The notes below the pieces were generated by a model, which was given only the letters and a program-made list of their open reading frames with translations, was not told where the DNA came from and did not search any database. Source: Morinoia aosen (Eukaryota; Arthropoda; Malacostraca; Amphipoda; Talitridae). Taken from it: a DNA stretch of 64,000 bases. Position 1 is the first letter of the stretch, and every line of letters begins with the position of its first letter. The stretch spans positions 21,446,683 through 21,510,682 of the forward strand of contig CM059560.1 in the NCBI GenBank assembly GCA_030386875.1, read 5' to 3'. Both the position numbers and the translations under genes were made by a program. Shown here in pieces: positions 21,051 through 32,020 of the stretch.

Positions 21051-22860
21051 TGTGGTCGAGGCTTTCAGTGCCGCACGCCGTGATGTGTTTGATATTAGAC
21101 TTCCCGTGACTTCCCGGGGTGGGGGGGCTGCTGTGCTGCTGCTTCACATGAATCCCGTCTTTTTAAATTAGCAGTTGGAAAAGACTCATCAAACAAATCA
21201 TCGTTTGAAAACCGAAAATGTACTTCACACATCGAACGAAAGACCCTTTGTTCAATTATAACAGATTTTTGTGTTTCAAAAACATTGTAACAGTGATTAT
21301 GAGGGCTATTTACAAATTTTATCAACTCGCTGTCAAAAAGGCTCCATAATTTTTGAGTGATCTACGTGTTGTAGCAAAGTCGTAAAACCGAAAAATTTGA
21401 TATGAAAAGAAGGCCCAATTTTGCCGAGGAAGCTTCCTCGGCAAAATTTATTGAGGCTTTTAATGCTTGATCAGCTTCTAGTTTTTTCTTTGAACTCTTT
21501 TCTTCAGCATCAGCTTCAAAATCGAAGAGTACTTTCAACTTTTCTTCATCGGTTATACTCCTTCGCTTAAACCCGGACGAAGTTTCGGGTTCTGAATCAT
21601 TTCGGATCCTTTTTATTGGTTTCCGTTTTCCGGTTTCCATTTTTTTATTTTCGTTAGCGTTTTCGGTGACGATCTACCCTGCATCTTGTGATTAAATTTC
21701 CTAAAATAAATTGCAAAATCTTACCAGAGGGCAATAGGCTGAAAATCTTTCTCTTAGAAAGGGCAAACTTGTAAACTTTAGCCTGATGGGCGTTATTCAA
21801 GTTTTACTTTGGACAGGGTCACTAATTTAAACTTTTCCCAAAGAGGGAATTTGCTTTAAAGGACTTGAATTGGCAGTTTTGAGATCAAGCTGTTAGAATA
21901 GTTTGGATGATCTAGATTTGAGGGTTAAAGGTGGATATTGAGGAATTTATCAATTTGACAAGGAAGATGTTCTTTTTTATAATGGCGAGGTCACCAGTCG
22001 CCGCCGACGGCAACACTTAATAGCTACTGGTTCAAGACTCTGACTCGTCCTCAGAAGGATGTGTAAAGGTATTCGGACGCAATATTTCTGGCGTCTATTA
22101 ATCAAAATCAAACACTAGAATTTTTCCTCGGACTGGACCATCAGAAGGACAAGAAAGGAGATATGGTTATTAATATCTGGCCTTTATTGGGTGGCTGGCA
22201 GATTGGTCTCTTCAGGACGAGCTGATGTTGAGGTCCGATCTTGAGTAGGAACTGCAACAGGCTCACAGCTGCGTTGGTTATGTGGTGAGTGTATTTGTGG
22301 AGAGGGTCATGTGCACTGGTACCCAATGGTTAGAGACGGCAAATAGCGTCACTGATAAATGAGAACGGTAAAGCTCTATTCCCCCAGTTTTGATTGAATA
22401 TTGACTTGTTGGTTAAGCAGCAGTTGGGTTAGCTGCAACCAAAAGGGTCTCAATTCGGAGTGAGGTTGATGGGGAATGCGGTACTTGCGCTTACCGTCCA
22501 GTAATGGAGTGTTTAGAACAAAGGAGAAAGAGAAACCAAAGGAAGGAGGCAGTTCTTTTGCCAAGTCTGACTACCGGGTTATTTTACCCTTTTGATATGA
22601 TCGGGCAAGGTAGGTGACGTGGCAGTGGAATGTAAAGTGTCTCGTAGCTTCCTGTACGGGAACAAGACGCTGGGTGAAAATGCACAAGGTATTTTGGGAA
22701 ACCATATATCAACACATGCTATGCTGCAACCAATCTGGCATTAACATGCCGCCTCAAAGCGAGGAGTCTCTTCGAAAAACGACCCCCACCAGCACTCTGG
22801 CGCCGGAGTGCAAGCGGGGCTCAACTTCGGAGCACTGACAATTTGCTCGGAGCCAAATAT
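21051..22860 (+). other. NUDT2 3' flank; unidentified sequence
   Basis: The sequence after the stop should hold the 3' UTR. An AATAAA occurs near 21706 and none that I see nearer. A 92-residue minus-strand frame (21362-21640) starts METGKRKPIKRIRNDSEPET and is charged; I do not recognise it. The palindrome GAGGAAGCTTCCTC (21426-21439) is also here. Nothing else is supported. Confidence 0.4.
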
Positions 22861-23549
22861 TAATCTTAATATTTTTTAACGACAAGAAGCTACACTTTAT
22901 ACTAGTAGATGCACAGGCCACTGAGCCTAACGTCTCAATTAATTAATTAACTATGGTAAAAAAATATCTACAGCATCTGCTAATGCAAATTAATAAGTAA
23001 TTTCTAAACCATAAAATGAAGGAGGGAAAACCTCTATATAAGAAGTTCCTGGAGCAAGATTACAACTATCTCATCTTGGCACCTAGCTACCCTAAGGAAA
23101 GTAACTAGTTACCTTATTTCTGGCTTAAAAGAATTACTAGTCTTATCCAACACATCAGGCAAATGTTAATACTAATTGAATTGGAAACTGTTTTTCCAGT
23201 TTCATAACTGAAGTAGTATCAACTAGTTTGAGTTTTAACGTGGAGTAACTGAAGTATTATTCAAGCTAGGAATCAATGTACAATGACTACTTAATTAAAT
23301 TCACTAACTAACTATTCTTCAAAACGTCGCTAATATTTTAGATATACAATACTGATTCTATTAAGAAACTTGTTAATGTAATTGGGTATTTGTAAAGGAT
23401 GGTTCTGAGCCACCATCATACACAAAGATTCACTTAAAAATTGGTTATGAATGGGTTTTTTAACTTTGACTTGTGAAATAAAACTAACACAATTGTAATC
23501 ATTTCCAAAACCTGCTTAATTAAAAAATACATATATATAGCTGTAAAAA
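22861..23549 (+). other. AT-rich intergenic, nothing recognised
   Basis: Low-complexity AT-rich DNA without coding signal. Confidence 0.5.
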
Positions 23550-23995
23550 TTGAGAATGGTAATTGGTGTAAAGATATATATATATATAGCTGTAAAAATT
23601 AAGAATGGTAATTGGTGTAACTCTAACTTGATCACAAAAATAACACCATATTGAATATTGGCGTATAAAAATTATTTTAAAAACAAAAGGGGAATTCTAA
23701 CTTGATAAAAAATAACACCATATTGAAATGTTGTCATATAAAAATTATTTTAAAACAAAAGGGGAAATTCTAACTTGATAAAAAATAACACCATATTGAA
23801 ATATTGGCATATAAAAATTATTTTAAAAACAAAAGGGGAAATTTTAACTTGATAAAAAAATAACACCATATTGAAATATTGGCATATAAAAATTATTTTA
23901 AAAACAAAAGGGGAAATTTTAACTTGATAAAAAAATAACACCATATTGAAATGTTGGCATATAAAAATCATTTTAAAACAAAAAGGGGAAATTTC
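23550..23995 (+). repeat. Tandem repeat, about 77-bp unit
   Basis: About five units share AACTTGATAAAAAATAACAC, CATATTGAAATATTGGCATA and AAACAAAAGGGGAAATT. Unit lengths vary slightly through A-run changes. Minus-strand open frames are the repeat translated. Confidence 0.88.
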
Positions 23996-24124
23996 CCTTA
24001 ATATGGCTTTACATTAAATAGTGAGTTGACAATTTCATTATCCTTCTAAGAATTGCTTCTTGGAAGAACTAGGTTCAGAATCTCCGTAAGGCCAGGAGTG
24101 AATTGTTTGCTAAAGAAAGAAAGA

Positions 24125-24530
24125 AAAAAAAAGAAAAAACAGTTTATTTCCAATAGAGATTGTACAATATTACAATCATTGGTTTTTAAATATCTTAAAA
24201 TTAATATACTTAGATGATACACACACACGAGTATTGAAAAACTCGTGTCACTAGTCGAAAAGAAATGATTGAGGGCAATGAACTCCTAATCTAGCTTAAT
24301 CTACATTTGATAATACATGTAATGATAATTATAAGAGATAACACAATTTCATGGACGATGCATTTTCATTGTGGGGTGTAAACACTTTTGACAGTTTACA
24401 TGTACATGACATAAAACTTCGCAATTCTTGACGCCAGGAAATACTCGTAATATATGAAATCGCTTGTTTCGGTCAATGTTCACAAGTGTCGTTTTAAGGA
24501 AGCATGAAAAAAAAAATATATATAAATATA
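24125..24530 (+). repeat. Interspersed repeat R1, first copy
   Basis: It runs from TTTATTTCCAATAGAGATTG through GACAGTTTACATGTACATGA to an AAGGAAGCATGAAAAA end. It matches 25245-25650 closely. Both copies end in an AT/CA-rich microsatellite. Function unknown. Confidence 0.85.
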
Positions 24531-24635
24531 TATCCATATGCACACATATGTACATATACGTATGCATGTGTGTGCATATCCATACACACACTCACACACA
24601 CACACATACACACACACACAAATACATATATACAT
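24531..24635 (+). repeat. AT/CA microsatellite
   Basis: Alternating TA and CACA tracts (peak of pure CA at about 24582-24620). The His-Thr open frame here is an artefact of it. Confidence 0.9.
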
Positions 24636-24930
24636 ATAAGCATGAGGACCAAGAAGATTATAAGTTTTGTATTACTGATTCAACAATTTTAACATAACGG
24701 TCATTAGTTAACAAGCATTTTATTTAAATATAAATGGATGATCGCACAACAAAAGTATAGTTTTTACATGAATGCTTCACAATACTAAAGAGATGACGAG
24801 TTAGGTAATGTTACAAGTTGAGAGTGCACAGAAAAAAGACCATTATCTCTGGTAAAATGCTAGTTGTCAGTCTAGTATACACAAATGTGCACGTATACAT
24901 GTAAATATATTCACATACACATGCACACAT
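24636..24930 (+). repeat. Interspersed repeat R2, first copy
   Basis: It starts ATAAGCATGAGGACCAAGAA and continues through GATGACGAGTTAGGTAATGT. It recurs at 26091-26360 and 26385-26672, each time after a TA/CA microsatellite. Confidence 0.85.
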
Positions 24931-25244
24931 ATACCCACGCACATACTTACACCAAACTCGTAAGCAAACACAAATGCATTTCTATGCATCGAGGCAATAC
25001 ATACGCATTCTACAGAGTGTCATACGCATAGCGTGGACACGTACACATATACACAAGTAAGCATGTGCGCAAATATCAGCGTAAACTAGTTCGTATAAAC
25101 CAGAATTCCAATCGAGGGAAACGGAGAAAATATCTTTTATTATAGCATGAATTTTATAAAATTTCGTACTAAAAATAGTGGCACAAAACAGTCCACTTAA
25201 GTCGGAAACATGAAAACGATTGTGGGACGTGAATAAGAAAGAAA

Positions 25245-25650
25245 GAAAAGAAAAGAAAGAAAAAACTTTATTTCCAATAGAGATTGTACAATATTACAAT
25301 CATTGGTTTTTAAATATCTTAAAATTAATACACTTAGATGATACACACACACGAGTATTGAAAAAACTCGTGTCACTAGTCGAAAAGATATGATTGAGGG
25401 CAATGTACTCTTAATCTTGCTTAATCTACATTTGACAATACATGTAATGATAATTATAAGAGATTACGCAAATTCATGGACGATGCATTTTCATTGTGGG
25501 GTGAACACAATTTTGACAGTTTACATGTACATGACATAAAACTTCGCAATTATTGATGCCAGGAAATAATATATGAATCGCTTGTTTCGGCAAATGTTCA
25601 AAAGTGTCATTTTAAGGAAGCATGAAAAAAATTTATAAATACAAATCCAT
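25245..25650 (+). repeat. Interspersed repeat R1, second copy
   Basis: Near copy of 24125-24530. Confidence 0.85.
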
Positions 25651-25723
25651 ATACATATATATACGTACATATATATATATACTTACATACACACAAACAT
25701 ACAGATATATATTTGAAAAAAAA

Positions 25724-26065
25724 ACCTATGCGTGGACGGAGAGCCCGCTTTACCAGACTCAGTAATTGTTTCTGGGGGTGATATAACTTTGAGCTATTGA
25801 TACATAAGGGAATTATATGCGTGGACGGAAGAGCCCGCTTTCGCCGTGCCATGCATTGCTTTCGTTGCGCCTCGATCACCTTTTAGGGTGATTGATAGCG
25901 CAGTCGGTAGCGTGTTGGCGCGGTAACTTATAAGTCACGAGTTCGATTCCCATGAACTCCCTGTACATTTATTTCGTTTGAAAAAAAAAAAACCTATGCG
26001 TGGACGGAGAGCCCGCTTTACCAGACTCAGTAATTGTTTCTGGGGGTGATATGACTTTGAGCTAT
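25724..26065 (+). mobile_element. tRNA-like SINE flanked by repeats
   Basis: A 74-base sequence starting CCTATGCGTGGACGGAGAGC occurs at 25724-25797 and again at 25992-26065, with a related piece at 25817-25880. Between them lies a tRNA-like head (25890-25960): A-box-like TAGCGCAGTCGGTAGCG, a TAT at the anticodon position and the B box GAGTTCGATTCCC. An A-run follows (25981-25992). The anticodon arm is mispaired and the loop too short, so I read it as a SINE. Confidence 0.55.
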
Positions 26066-26090
26066 ATATATATATATATATATATGTACG

Positions 26091-26360
26091 CATAAGCATG
26101 AGGACCAAGAAGATTATAAGTTTTGTATTTCTAATTCAACAATTTTAACATAACGGTCGTTAGTTAATAAGTATTTTATTCAAATATAAATGGATGATCG
26201 CACAACAAATGTATAGTTTGTACATGAATGCTTTACAATAATAAAGAGATGACGAGTTAGGTAATGTTACAAGTTGAGAGTGAACAGAAAATGACCATTA
26301 TCTCTAGTAAAATGCTAGTTGTCAGTCTAGTACACACATATGTGCACACATACATGTGAA
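26091..26360 (+). repeat. Interspersed repeat R2, second copy
   Basis: Near copy of 24636-24930. Confidence 0.85.
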
Positions 26361-26384
26361 TATATACACATATATGTACACATA

Positions 26385-26672
26385 AGCATGAGGACCAAGA
26401 AGATTATAAGTTTTGTATTTCTGATTCAACAATTTTAACATACCGGTCATTAGTTAATAAGCATTTTATTTAAATATAATGGATGATCGCAGAACAAATG
26501 TATAGTTTGTACATGAATGCTTTACAATAATAAAGAGGTGACGAGTTAGGTAATGTTACAAGTTGAGAGTGCACAGAAAAAAGACCATTTTCTCTAGTAA
26601 AATGCTAGTTGTCAGTTTAGTACACACATATGTGCACGTATACATGTAGGTATATACACATACGCATGCACA
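26385..26672 (+). repeat. Interspersed repeat R2, third copy
   Basis: Near copy of 24636-24930, in tandem with the second copy. Confidence 0.85.
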
Positions 26673-27257
26673 AACATACCCACTAAAGGCTTTTAAATAG
26701 GATATAACAATACACAAGGGAAAATTGCCCTGTGAAAACCACAAGTTCTGGGCAAGAAACCCTAAACATTTAACACACTGGTAAGTTGAGGCAATTCTAC
26801 TTAATATTTACACAATAATATTATTGACAATTTACATATAATGTATATATATAGTTACCCGTAGATCAGCACACACAAAACACAGTATTTTAGTCTCACC
26901 AGCAGAAACACCGAGATGTGCACACTCTGAATGATATGAGAAAAGTGGCGCTTGGCCGAATAAGATGTTGCTATCGCGCGTCCATGGGAAGTTTCGTTAA
27001 GACACGAAAGTGAATTCTTAATGATTGAATTTTTCGTTACACAATTTTAATAAAATTGAGGATAGAGATTAGTGAATTTCGTAATGTGTTTTTATGCTAA
27101 TGGTTGAATTTATTTTACTGAATTTTTAAATGATCATTCTGAGAATTTCCGAAATTTCGACTGAGTTGCGGGATGAGGGTTCACTACAAACTCAGTTTAA
27201 AAACGTATCAAGTTCTTCAATTCTCGCAATTTTTGAGAATTTTATATCTTTCCTTAC
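26673..27257 (+). other. Probable intron of the minus-strand gene; nothing recognised
   Basis: AT-rich, no coding signal. It lies just downstream of the donor at 27257 of the minus-strand exon. Confidence 0.45.
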
Positions 27258-27884
27258 CAAGCGGGCGTCTGAAATTGTTTTCTTCGCTGAACCTCCTGGA
27301 CGAGGCAGGAGGCAGCGGAGATGGCGACGTGCCTCCGTTGGTGGTCATCCCTGACGGAATTTTGTAGGGGAACTGATCGGGAAAAGTGAACGGCAGGAAA
27401 TACTTTTCTTTCTCGTCGAGACGAAGTGACGCAGTGAGTGGGCCGTTGGACGCTGGCTTCACGTAGTTGTAGGTGTACGACTTGCTGTAATTATCCACAG
27501 AAGGGCCGTTGCTGTTGTTGAGATTGTTGTAGCTGCCGTTGGAATATCCGTTGGTGGCCTTGGCAGAATCGCTCCTGTTGTCGGAGTAATCGAAAGGCGA
27601 TTTGGATTTCGTGTAGAATTTGGGCGGGCTCGGGCTGCGTCGATTTGCGATCTCGATCAGCTGGCTGGCGACGGCAAGCGCGTCCTCCTTGATTTTCGAG
27701 CGGACGGTTTCGTTGTTGGTGAAATTGTCTAATTTCTCAGGGGCAGGAGGCCCAACGTACACGTAGTTGTAGTTGTGGGAGTTGGTGCTGCTGCTGCGGC
27801 GAAAAGCGGGCCGAGAGCTGCGGTTGAAGTAGTTGTAGTAGGCGGCCTTATCGTTCAGCTGTTCAACTTTGTTCTCGCTCTCTT
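27258..27884 (-). CDS. Internal exon of an unidentified minus-strand gene
   Basis: On the minus strand an acceptor TTCTATGTTACAG (before 27884) and a donor CTTG|GTAAGG (after 27258) bound 627 bases of open frame, with phase 1 at both ends. The frame encodes about 208 residues rich in Asn, Ser, Tyr and Pro: YYNYFNRSSRPAFRRSSSTN near the start, IKEDALAVASQLIEIANRRS in the middle, and LDEKEKYFLPFTFPDQFPYK with SPSPLPPASSRRFSEENNF near the end. Base composition is much GC-richer than the flanks, as expected of host coding sequence. No domain is recognised; the low-complexity parts look disordered. Other exons are not identified. Confidence 0.72.
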
Positions 27885-29987
27885 CTGTAACATAGAATCA
27901 AAATACACCTTTAAAAGTCTGATTCTTTTTGACCCCCGTTCATGAAAGTCTAATTAGCTACATGAGGATGGTCTTAATATTGTCGGTGCGTAAAATACGT
28001 AACCTATGTATTATGTTGAAAAAAAATTCCTTCAAAATTAATGAGTAGCAGGTACATAGATCGGGCCAAAGCAAGGAACATTTGACTCGGAAACCCGTAA
28101 TAATATAATTCCATTCTTATTTACCTCTAAGCAGAAAATTTAGAAATGGAAAGAAAAATATTTAAAATGCAAATATAGGTGAGAATTAATATATATATCA
28201 GGACAAATAAGAAAAATGGAACAAAAGGAATAGCTAAATGGAACAAATTGTTAGTATGAATTTATCATTACGCTGTAATGATAAATTCTTGCACAATAGT
28301 CTCGTGCACACTTGCACGAGACTTGCACAATAGTCTCGTGACCATAGACACATTAAGAAAATGACTACCTGAATGCATCATTGGTGTATTTGTTTAATTC
28401 AATATTGGTACATTTCCTATTGAAGCTTAATATTTCCTGTTCTCAAATTTGTTGCGAGGTTTTGCAAGGTTATGGGCCTTCATGTGAAATGCCTCTGTTT
28501 GCCCTTACATAAGAAACCGTCTCTTGAAGGTAATAATTTAGTAAAAACTTCCATGAACAATTTATCTTAGATATTTCTTATGATGCTTACAACTCTCCAT
28601 TCTGAGAAATGGATATTCTCACACTGTAACTCATCCAAACTATAAAAAATAAACAAAAAATTATTCATTATCACTGCTTAGATCTAACCTTTACATAAAA
28701 AATAGTTACCTGCACATAAATAATTATTGCAGGGACTTGGGAACAGCATCATCTATGTATGAAATAAAACCATTCTATTTAACTCACTAGTTCAAGTTGC
28801 TTCAAAAGAACGTCCAGTCCCAGAAACCACTGTGATCAGACCAATCATAGTCTCTCCAGTGCTGATTTCAAAATTATAGATACCTGCAAAAAAATAGATA
28901 TCAGAATTTTAGAATCCATTTATAAAAGAAAATTGCAACATTGTCTGAATTTTGACCAATCTGCGTATCCATTGAACATTCTCTGAAATCATAATATGTA
29001 GTTTTTTCAATTTCATAAGTTATATGCAAAATTGTAAGTCTTGTTTAATGTGCTTTCTTGATATGCAAAATTGTAAGTCTTTTTAATGTGCTTTCTTATT
29101 TTGTTTTCAGGCATTCATTGAAAATGAATTGTAATATTCGAAACTATGCGCGCTTGTCTGAATGCCCATCAATATGAATTTTATTTCATCGTTTGTAGTT
29201 TTATTTCTTTTAAAGAGAACACTTCTAACGCCTGGTCGCTACGCACTGGCTGGAGTGCGCTCTCGTGGAGCTACGGAGATACGGCAGTAGCTGGATAAGT
29301 TCTTTCCTTCCTGATGTTCTGTTTCCCTATATTTTTTGTGTGTGTGTTTGTCGTGTGATTTTCGTTATTTTCAGTTGCCCTCTATCAATGCTTAATTCTC
29401 ATCTATAATGCTTCAGGCTACTCAATTCAAACGATTAAAAACCTCAACCTAATCAATTAAACTTCAATTAAATGCTGAGTTCCACGCAGCTAAAACCGAT
29501 CCGCTCTTAGACACGCTGATCTTGCGCTGAAACTCTTACTTTATCAGTGAACCGTAGGTTCCTTCAAATTAACTCTATTTTCTATTTTCTAAAATCAAAT
29601 CAAACCTTCAACTATACTTTCTATTTTTCCAGCCTGGAGCACTTACCTTCGACTGATTTCCTCTAAATTTCTCAAATAAGACTTCTCCAAAAGTGTACAC
29701 ACACACACTGAGTGCATAATTAGCTCAGGTCAGTGGGTTTTCCGTTGATAGATCAATCCTCAAAGTTTGTCATAGTGCGTAAATACAATAGTCTCTAAAA
29801 ATTCATTTACTTACATCTGCACTTTTGCTTTCACCAACAGTAATACTGTCGTTCTTACTTCTGCCACTCCGGAGTCTGTAGCGGGTGAAGTTTTCTGGCC
29901 GTGCGACAGCACTGATCGAGCTCCGGTTCTGTTGACGTTACCGACGTCATCATTCAGTGTCAGCTTGAGCTACGCCTGACCTTCATT
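27885..29987 (+). other. Intron or 5' flank; two perfect palindromes
   Basis: No gene recognised. The part nearest the BEL insertion (29820-29987) is GC-richer with several CG dinucleotides and could belong to a minus-strand first exon or promoter. A minus-strand AGAT|GTAAGT near 29810 looks like a splice donor. Confidence 0.35.
28258..28323. repeat. Two adjacent perfect hairpins
   Basis: GAATTTATCATTAC (28258-28271) and its exact complement at 28275-28288 flank GCT. AGTCTCGTGCA (28298-28308) and its complement at 28313-28323 flank CACT. Part of the second recurs at 28322-28341. Confidence 0.9.
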
Positions 29988-29992
29988 TCCGT
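29988..29992 (+). repeat. BEL target duplication, left (TCCGT)
   Basis: TCCGT precedes the left LTR and recurs at 44611-44615 after the right LTR. Five bases fits BEL/Pao integration. Confidence 0.85.
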
Positions 29993-31605
29993 TGTACAAT
30001 TTTCAGTGAAATTAGCTATAGAAAGGGGTAAAAATCAAGTTCAATCGACATTCAAGGTTTACTCAGGAAAGAGATTTGGAACGGACACGTAAACAGCTGT
30101 AACGGACACAGGGTACAGGAACAGGACGAGCTTCTGGAACCGTGAGCAGTTCAATACAACGTCCGAGATCCTGTCCGGGCATCGTCCATCCTGCAAAGGC
30201 ATGAAAACGCGAACCGTCATTAGAGCTTCCAGAGAACATCCATAGTACAATTGAAATAGCGTCACCACCAAAGTTTTAAAGTTTAGAGTTTATAAGGTTT
30301 CAAAATGTTTACCACCAAAGTTTTAAAGTTCAAAGTTTTAAAGTTTATAGGCGTCGAACGAAAAGGTAAGTTTATAGGCGTCGAACGACAAGGTAAGTTT
30401 ATAGGCGTCGAACGACAAGGTAAGTTTATAGGCGTCGAACGACAAGGTAAGTTTATAGGCGTCGAACGACAAGGTAAGTTTATAGGCGTCGAACGACAAG
30501 GTAAGTTTATAGGCGTCGAACGACAAGGTAAGTTTATAGGCGTCGAACGACAAGGTAAGTTTATAGGCGTCGAACGACAAGGTAAGTTTATAGGCGTCGA
30601 ACGACAAGGTAAGTTTATAGGCGTCGAACGACAAGGTAAGTTTATAGGCGTCGAACGACAAGGTAAGTTTATAGGCGTCGAACGACAAGGTAAGTTTATA
30701 GGCGTCGAACGACAAGGTAAGTTTATAGGCGTCGAACGACAAGGTAAGTTTATAGGCGTCGAACGACAAGGTAAGTTTATAGGCGTCGAACGACAAGGTA
30801 AGTTTATAGGCGTCGAACGACAAGGTAAGTTTATAGGCGTCGAACGACAAGGTTAAGTTTATAGACGCCGAACGACAAGGTTTTAAGTTTATAATGCGGA
30901 TTTAGAATTTAACATGGGAAGCAGTCACCATAAAGTTCACACCGTTCCCGAACAGCCCACTTGCAACTAAGCACTAGACCAACCTCCGAGTGACGTCCGA
31001 GTGTTGCCGTCCGCTCAGAGATGCCGGCTGCCGGTCCGTCCGTCCTTCCAGCGCAGGGGTTTACTCGTACATTTCCATAACGATTGAGGTTACGGAATTA
31101 TCCTCTTGGTCGAGTGGATTCGTAGAGGCACGCGTAGACACGAGTGAAGTCCAGCGGAACTTCCAGATGAAGGAGCAATCTTGCCAATTAGAATGTGCCT
31201 GGCACATTCGGCGACAACTGAGATCCAACGTCCCAGCGAAGTGCCGACCATTTAACCGGAAGTAGAGTGGATTCCGGGATAAGCAGATAAGATGGTTACT
31301 CTGCGGGATCTGATGAAGAACTGCGGGAATAGGAGGAGCTTCCACGCAAGTTAGTGGCGGAAAAAGGAAAGTCGGTTCTAGTACGTTACAATTGTGCTAA
31401 TCAGAGGAGCGGTGTGAAATGAGTGACTTTAAATACTACTTTTAGCGTTTTCTCCCAATCGTTTTATTTCAATTCCTCTTAATTACCATTAATATAATTA
31501 ATTCAGAGAATTAAACTTTTTCCGATTAATGACGCTGTTGCCTGGGTCATATTTAAAGTTACCTTAATTTTAGTCCTTATAGCTATACTGCAGGCATTCT
31601 GCACA
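29993..31605 (-). repeat. BEL 3' LTR (left), 1613 bp
   Basis: It begins TGTACAATTTTCAGTG and ends TTCTGCACA on the plus strand, so it has TG...CA ends. It contains the 27-bp array (30343-30880). The outer parts match 37042-37391 and 43880-44610. Confidence 0.92.
30343..30880. promoter_or_regulatory. 27-bp tandem array in left LTR, 19 units
   Basis: Nineteen head-to-tail 27-bp units, plus a diverged last one, run in the LTR. Each unit reads CAAGGTAAGT on the plus strand, a consensus 5' splice site. On the element's sense (minus) strand each has CCTATAAAC, a TATA-like motif. The array may act as repeated promoter or enhancer elements; this is inference. Open frames on both strands (9-residue repeats) are artefacts. 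Confidence 0.85.
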
Positions 31606-31616
31606 CTCCCCCAGCG
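31606..31616 (-). other. BEL polypurine tract
   Basis: On the minus strand GCTGGGGGAG directly precedes the 3' LTR, the position of the plus-strand primer. Confidence 0.6.
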
Positions 31617-31729
31617 AAGGTTGTCTTCAGCAAAGTTTAAGGCTGAAGACAAGAAATACAAACGAATAAACGAACAGTCTAACTAATTCAGTATAGTGAA
31701 CGAAAACATATGTACAATCTTTATACAGG

Positions 31730-32020
31730 TTACGCAAGGCCGTTCTCGTATAGAGAACGGGTGCGTTCACGAGCAGTAACCGCAGCATCCCGTTTGGGTC
31801 GCTCGGCTGCATCTGTAGGAGAAACTTCTCTGTTAGGGACACGAGTTTCGTGTCTGTCACGATCATACTGTTCGTTAGGCAAGAGTAGAATTAGTGAAGA
31901 AGCATGGCGATACACTCTTTCGCCTGATGAACCCTTTTTCACTTCCGCCGCGGTAGTCTCTCCCAAAGAATTGGTTTCCGTTCTCGTCACGATACCTAAA
32001 GGGAAAGAACCTCTTTTTGT
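31730..32020 (-). pseudogene. BEL pol C-terminal extension after a stop
   Basis: It continues in the same frame as the pol piece beyond its TAA stop at 32021-32023 and runs to 31730. Early text FPLGIVTRTE fits the C-terminal (DUF5641-like) domain that follows BEL/Pao integrases. The stop therefore looks like a nonsense mutation inside pol, not its natural end. Confidence 0.65.

Noticed and set aside
24464..24697. His/Thr-rich open frame
   Set aside because: Translation of a CA microsatellite.
25890..25960. Functional tRNA-Ile(UAU)
   Set aside because: A and B boxes are good, but the anticodon stem has a mismatch, the loop is short, and it is embedded in repeated modules with an A-tail.
30305..30856. 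183-residue frame of 9-residue repeats (and its antisense mate; also 37354-37797)
   Set aside because: It is only the 27-bp array translated; the unit length is a multiple of three, so all frames without a stop stay open. The sequence is part of an LTR.
30343..30880. Regularly repeated 27-bp units suggesting a CRISPR array
   Set aside because: Units are head to tail with no variable spacers, the array is inside an LTR, and the genome is eukaryotic.
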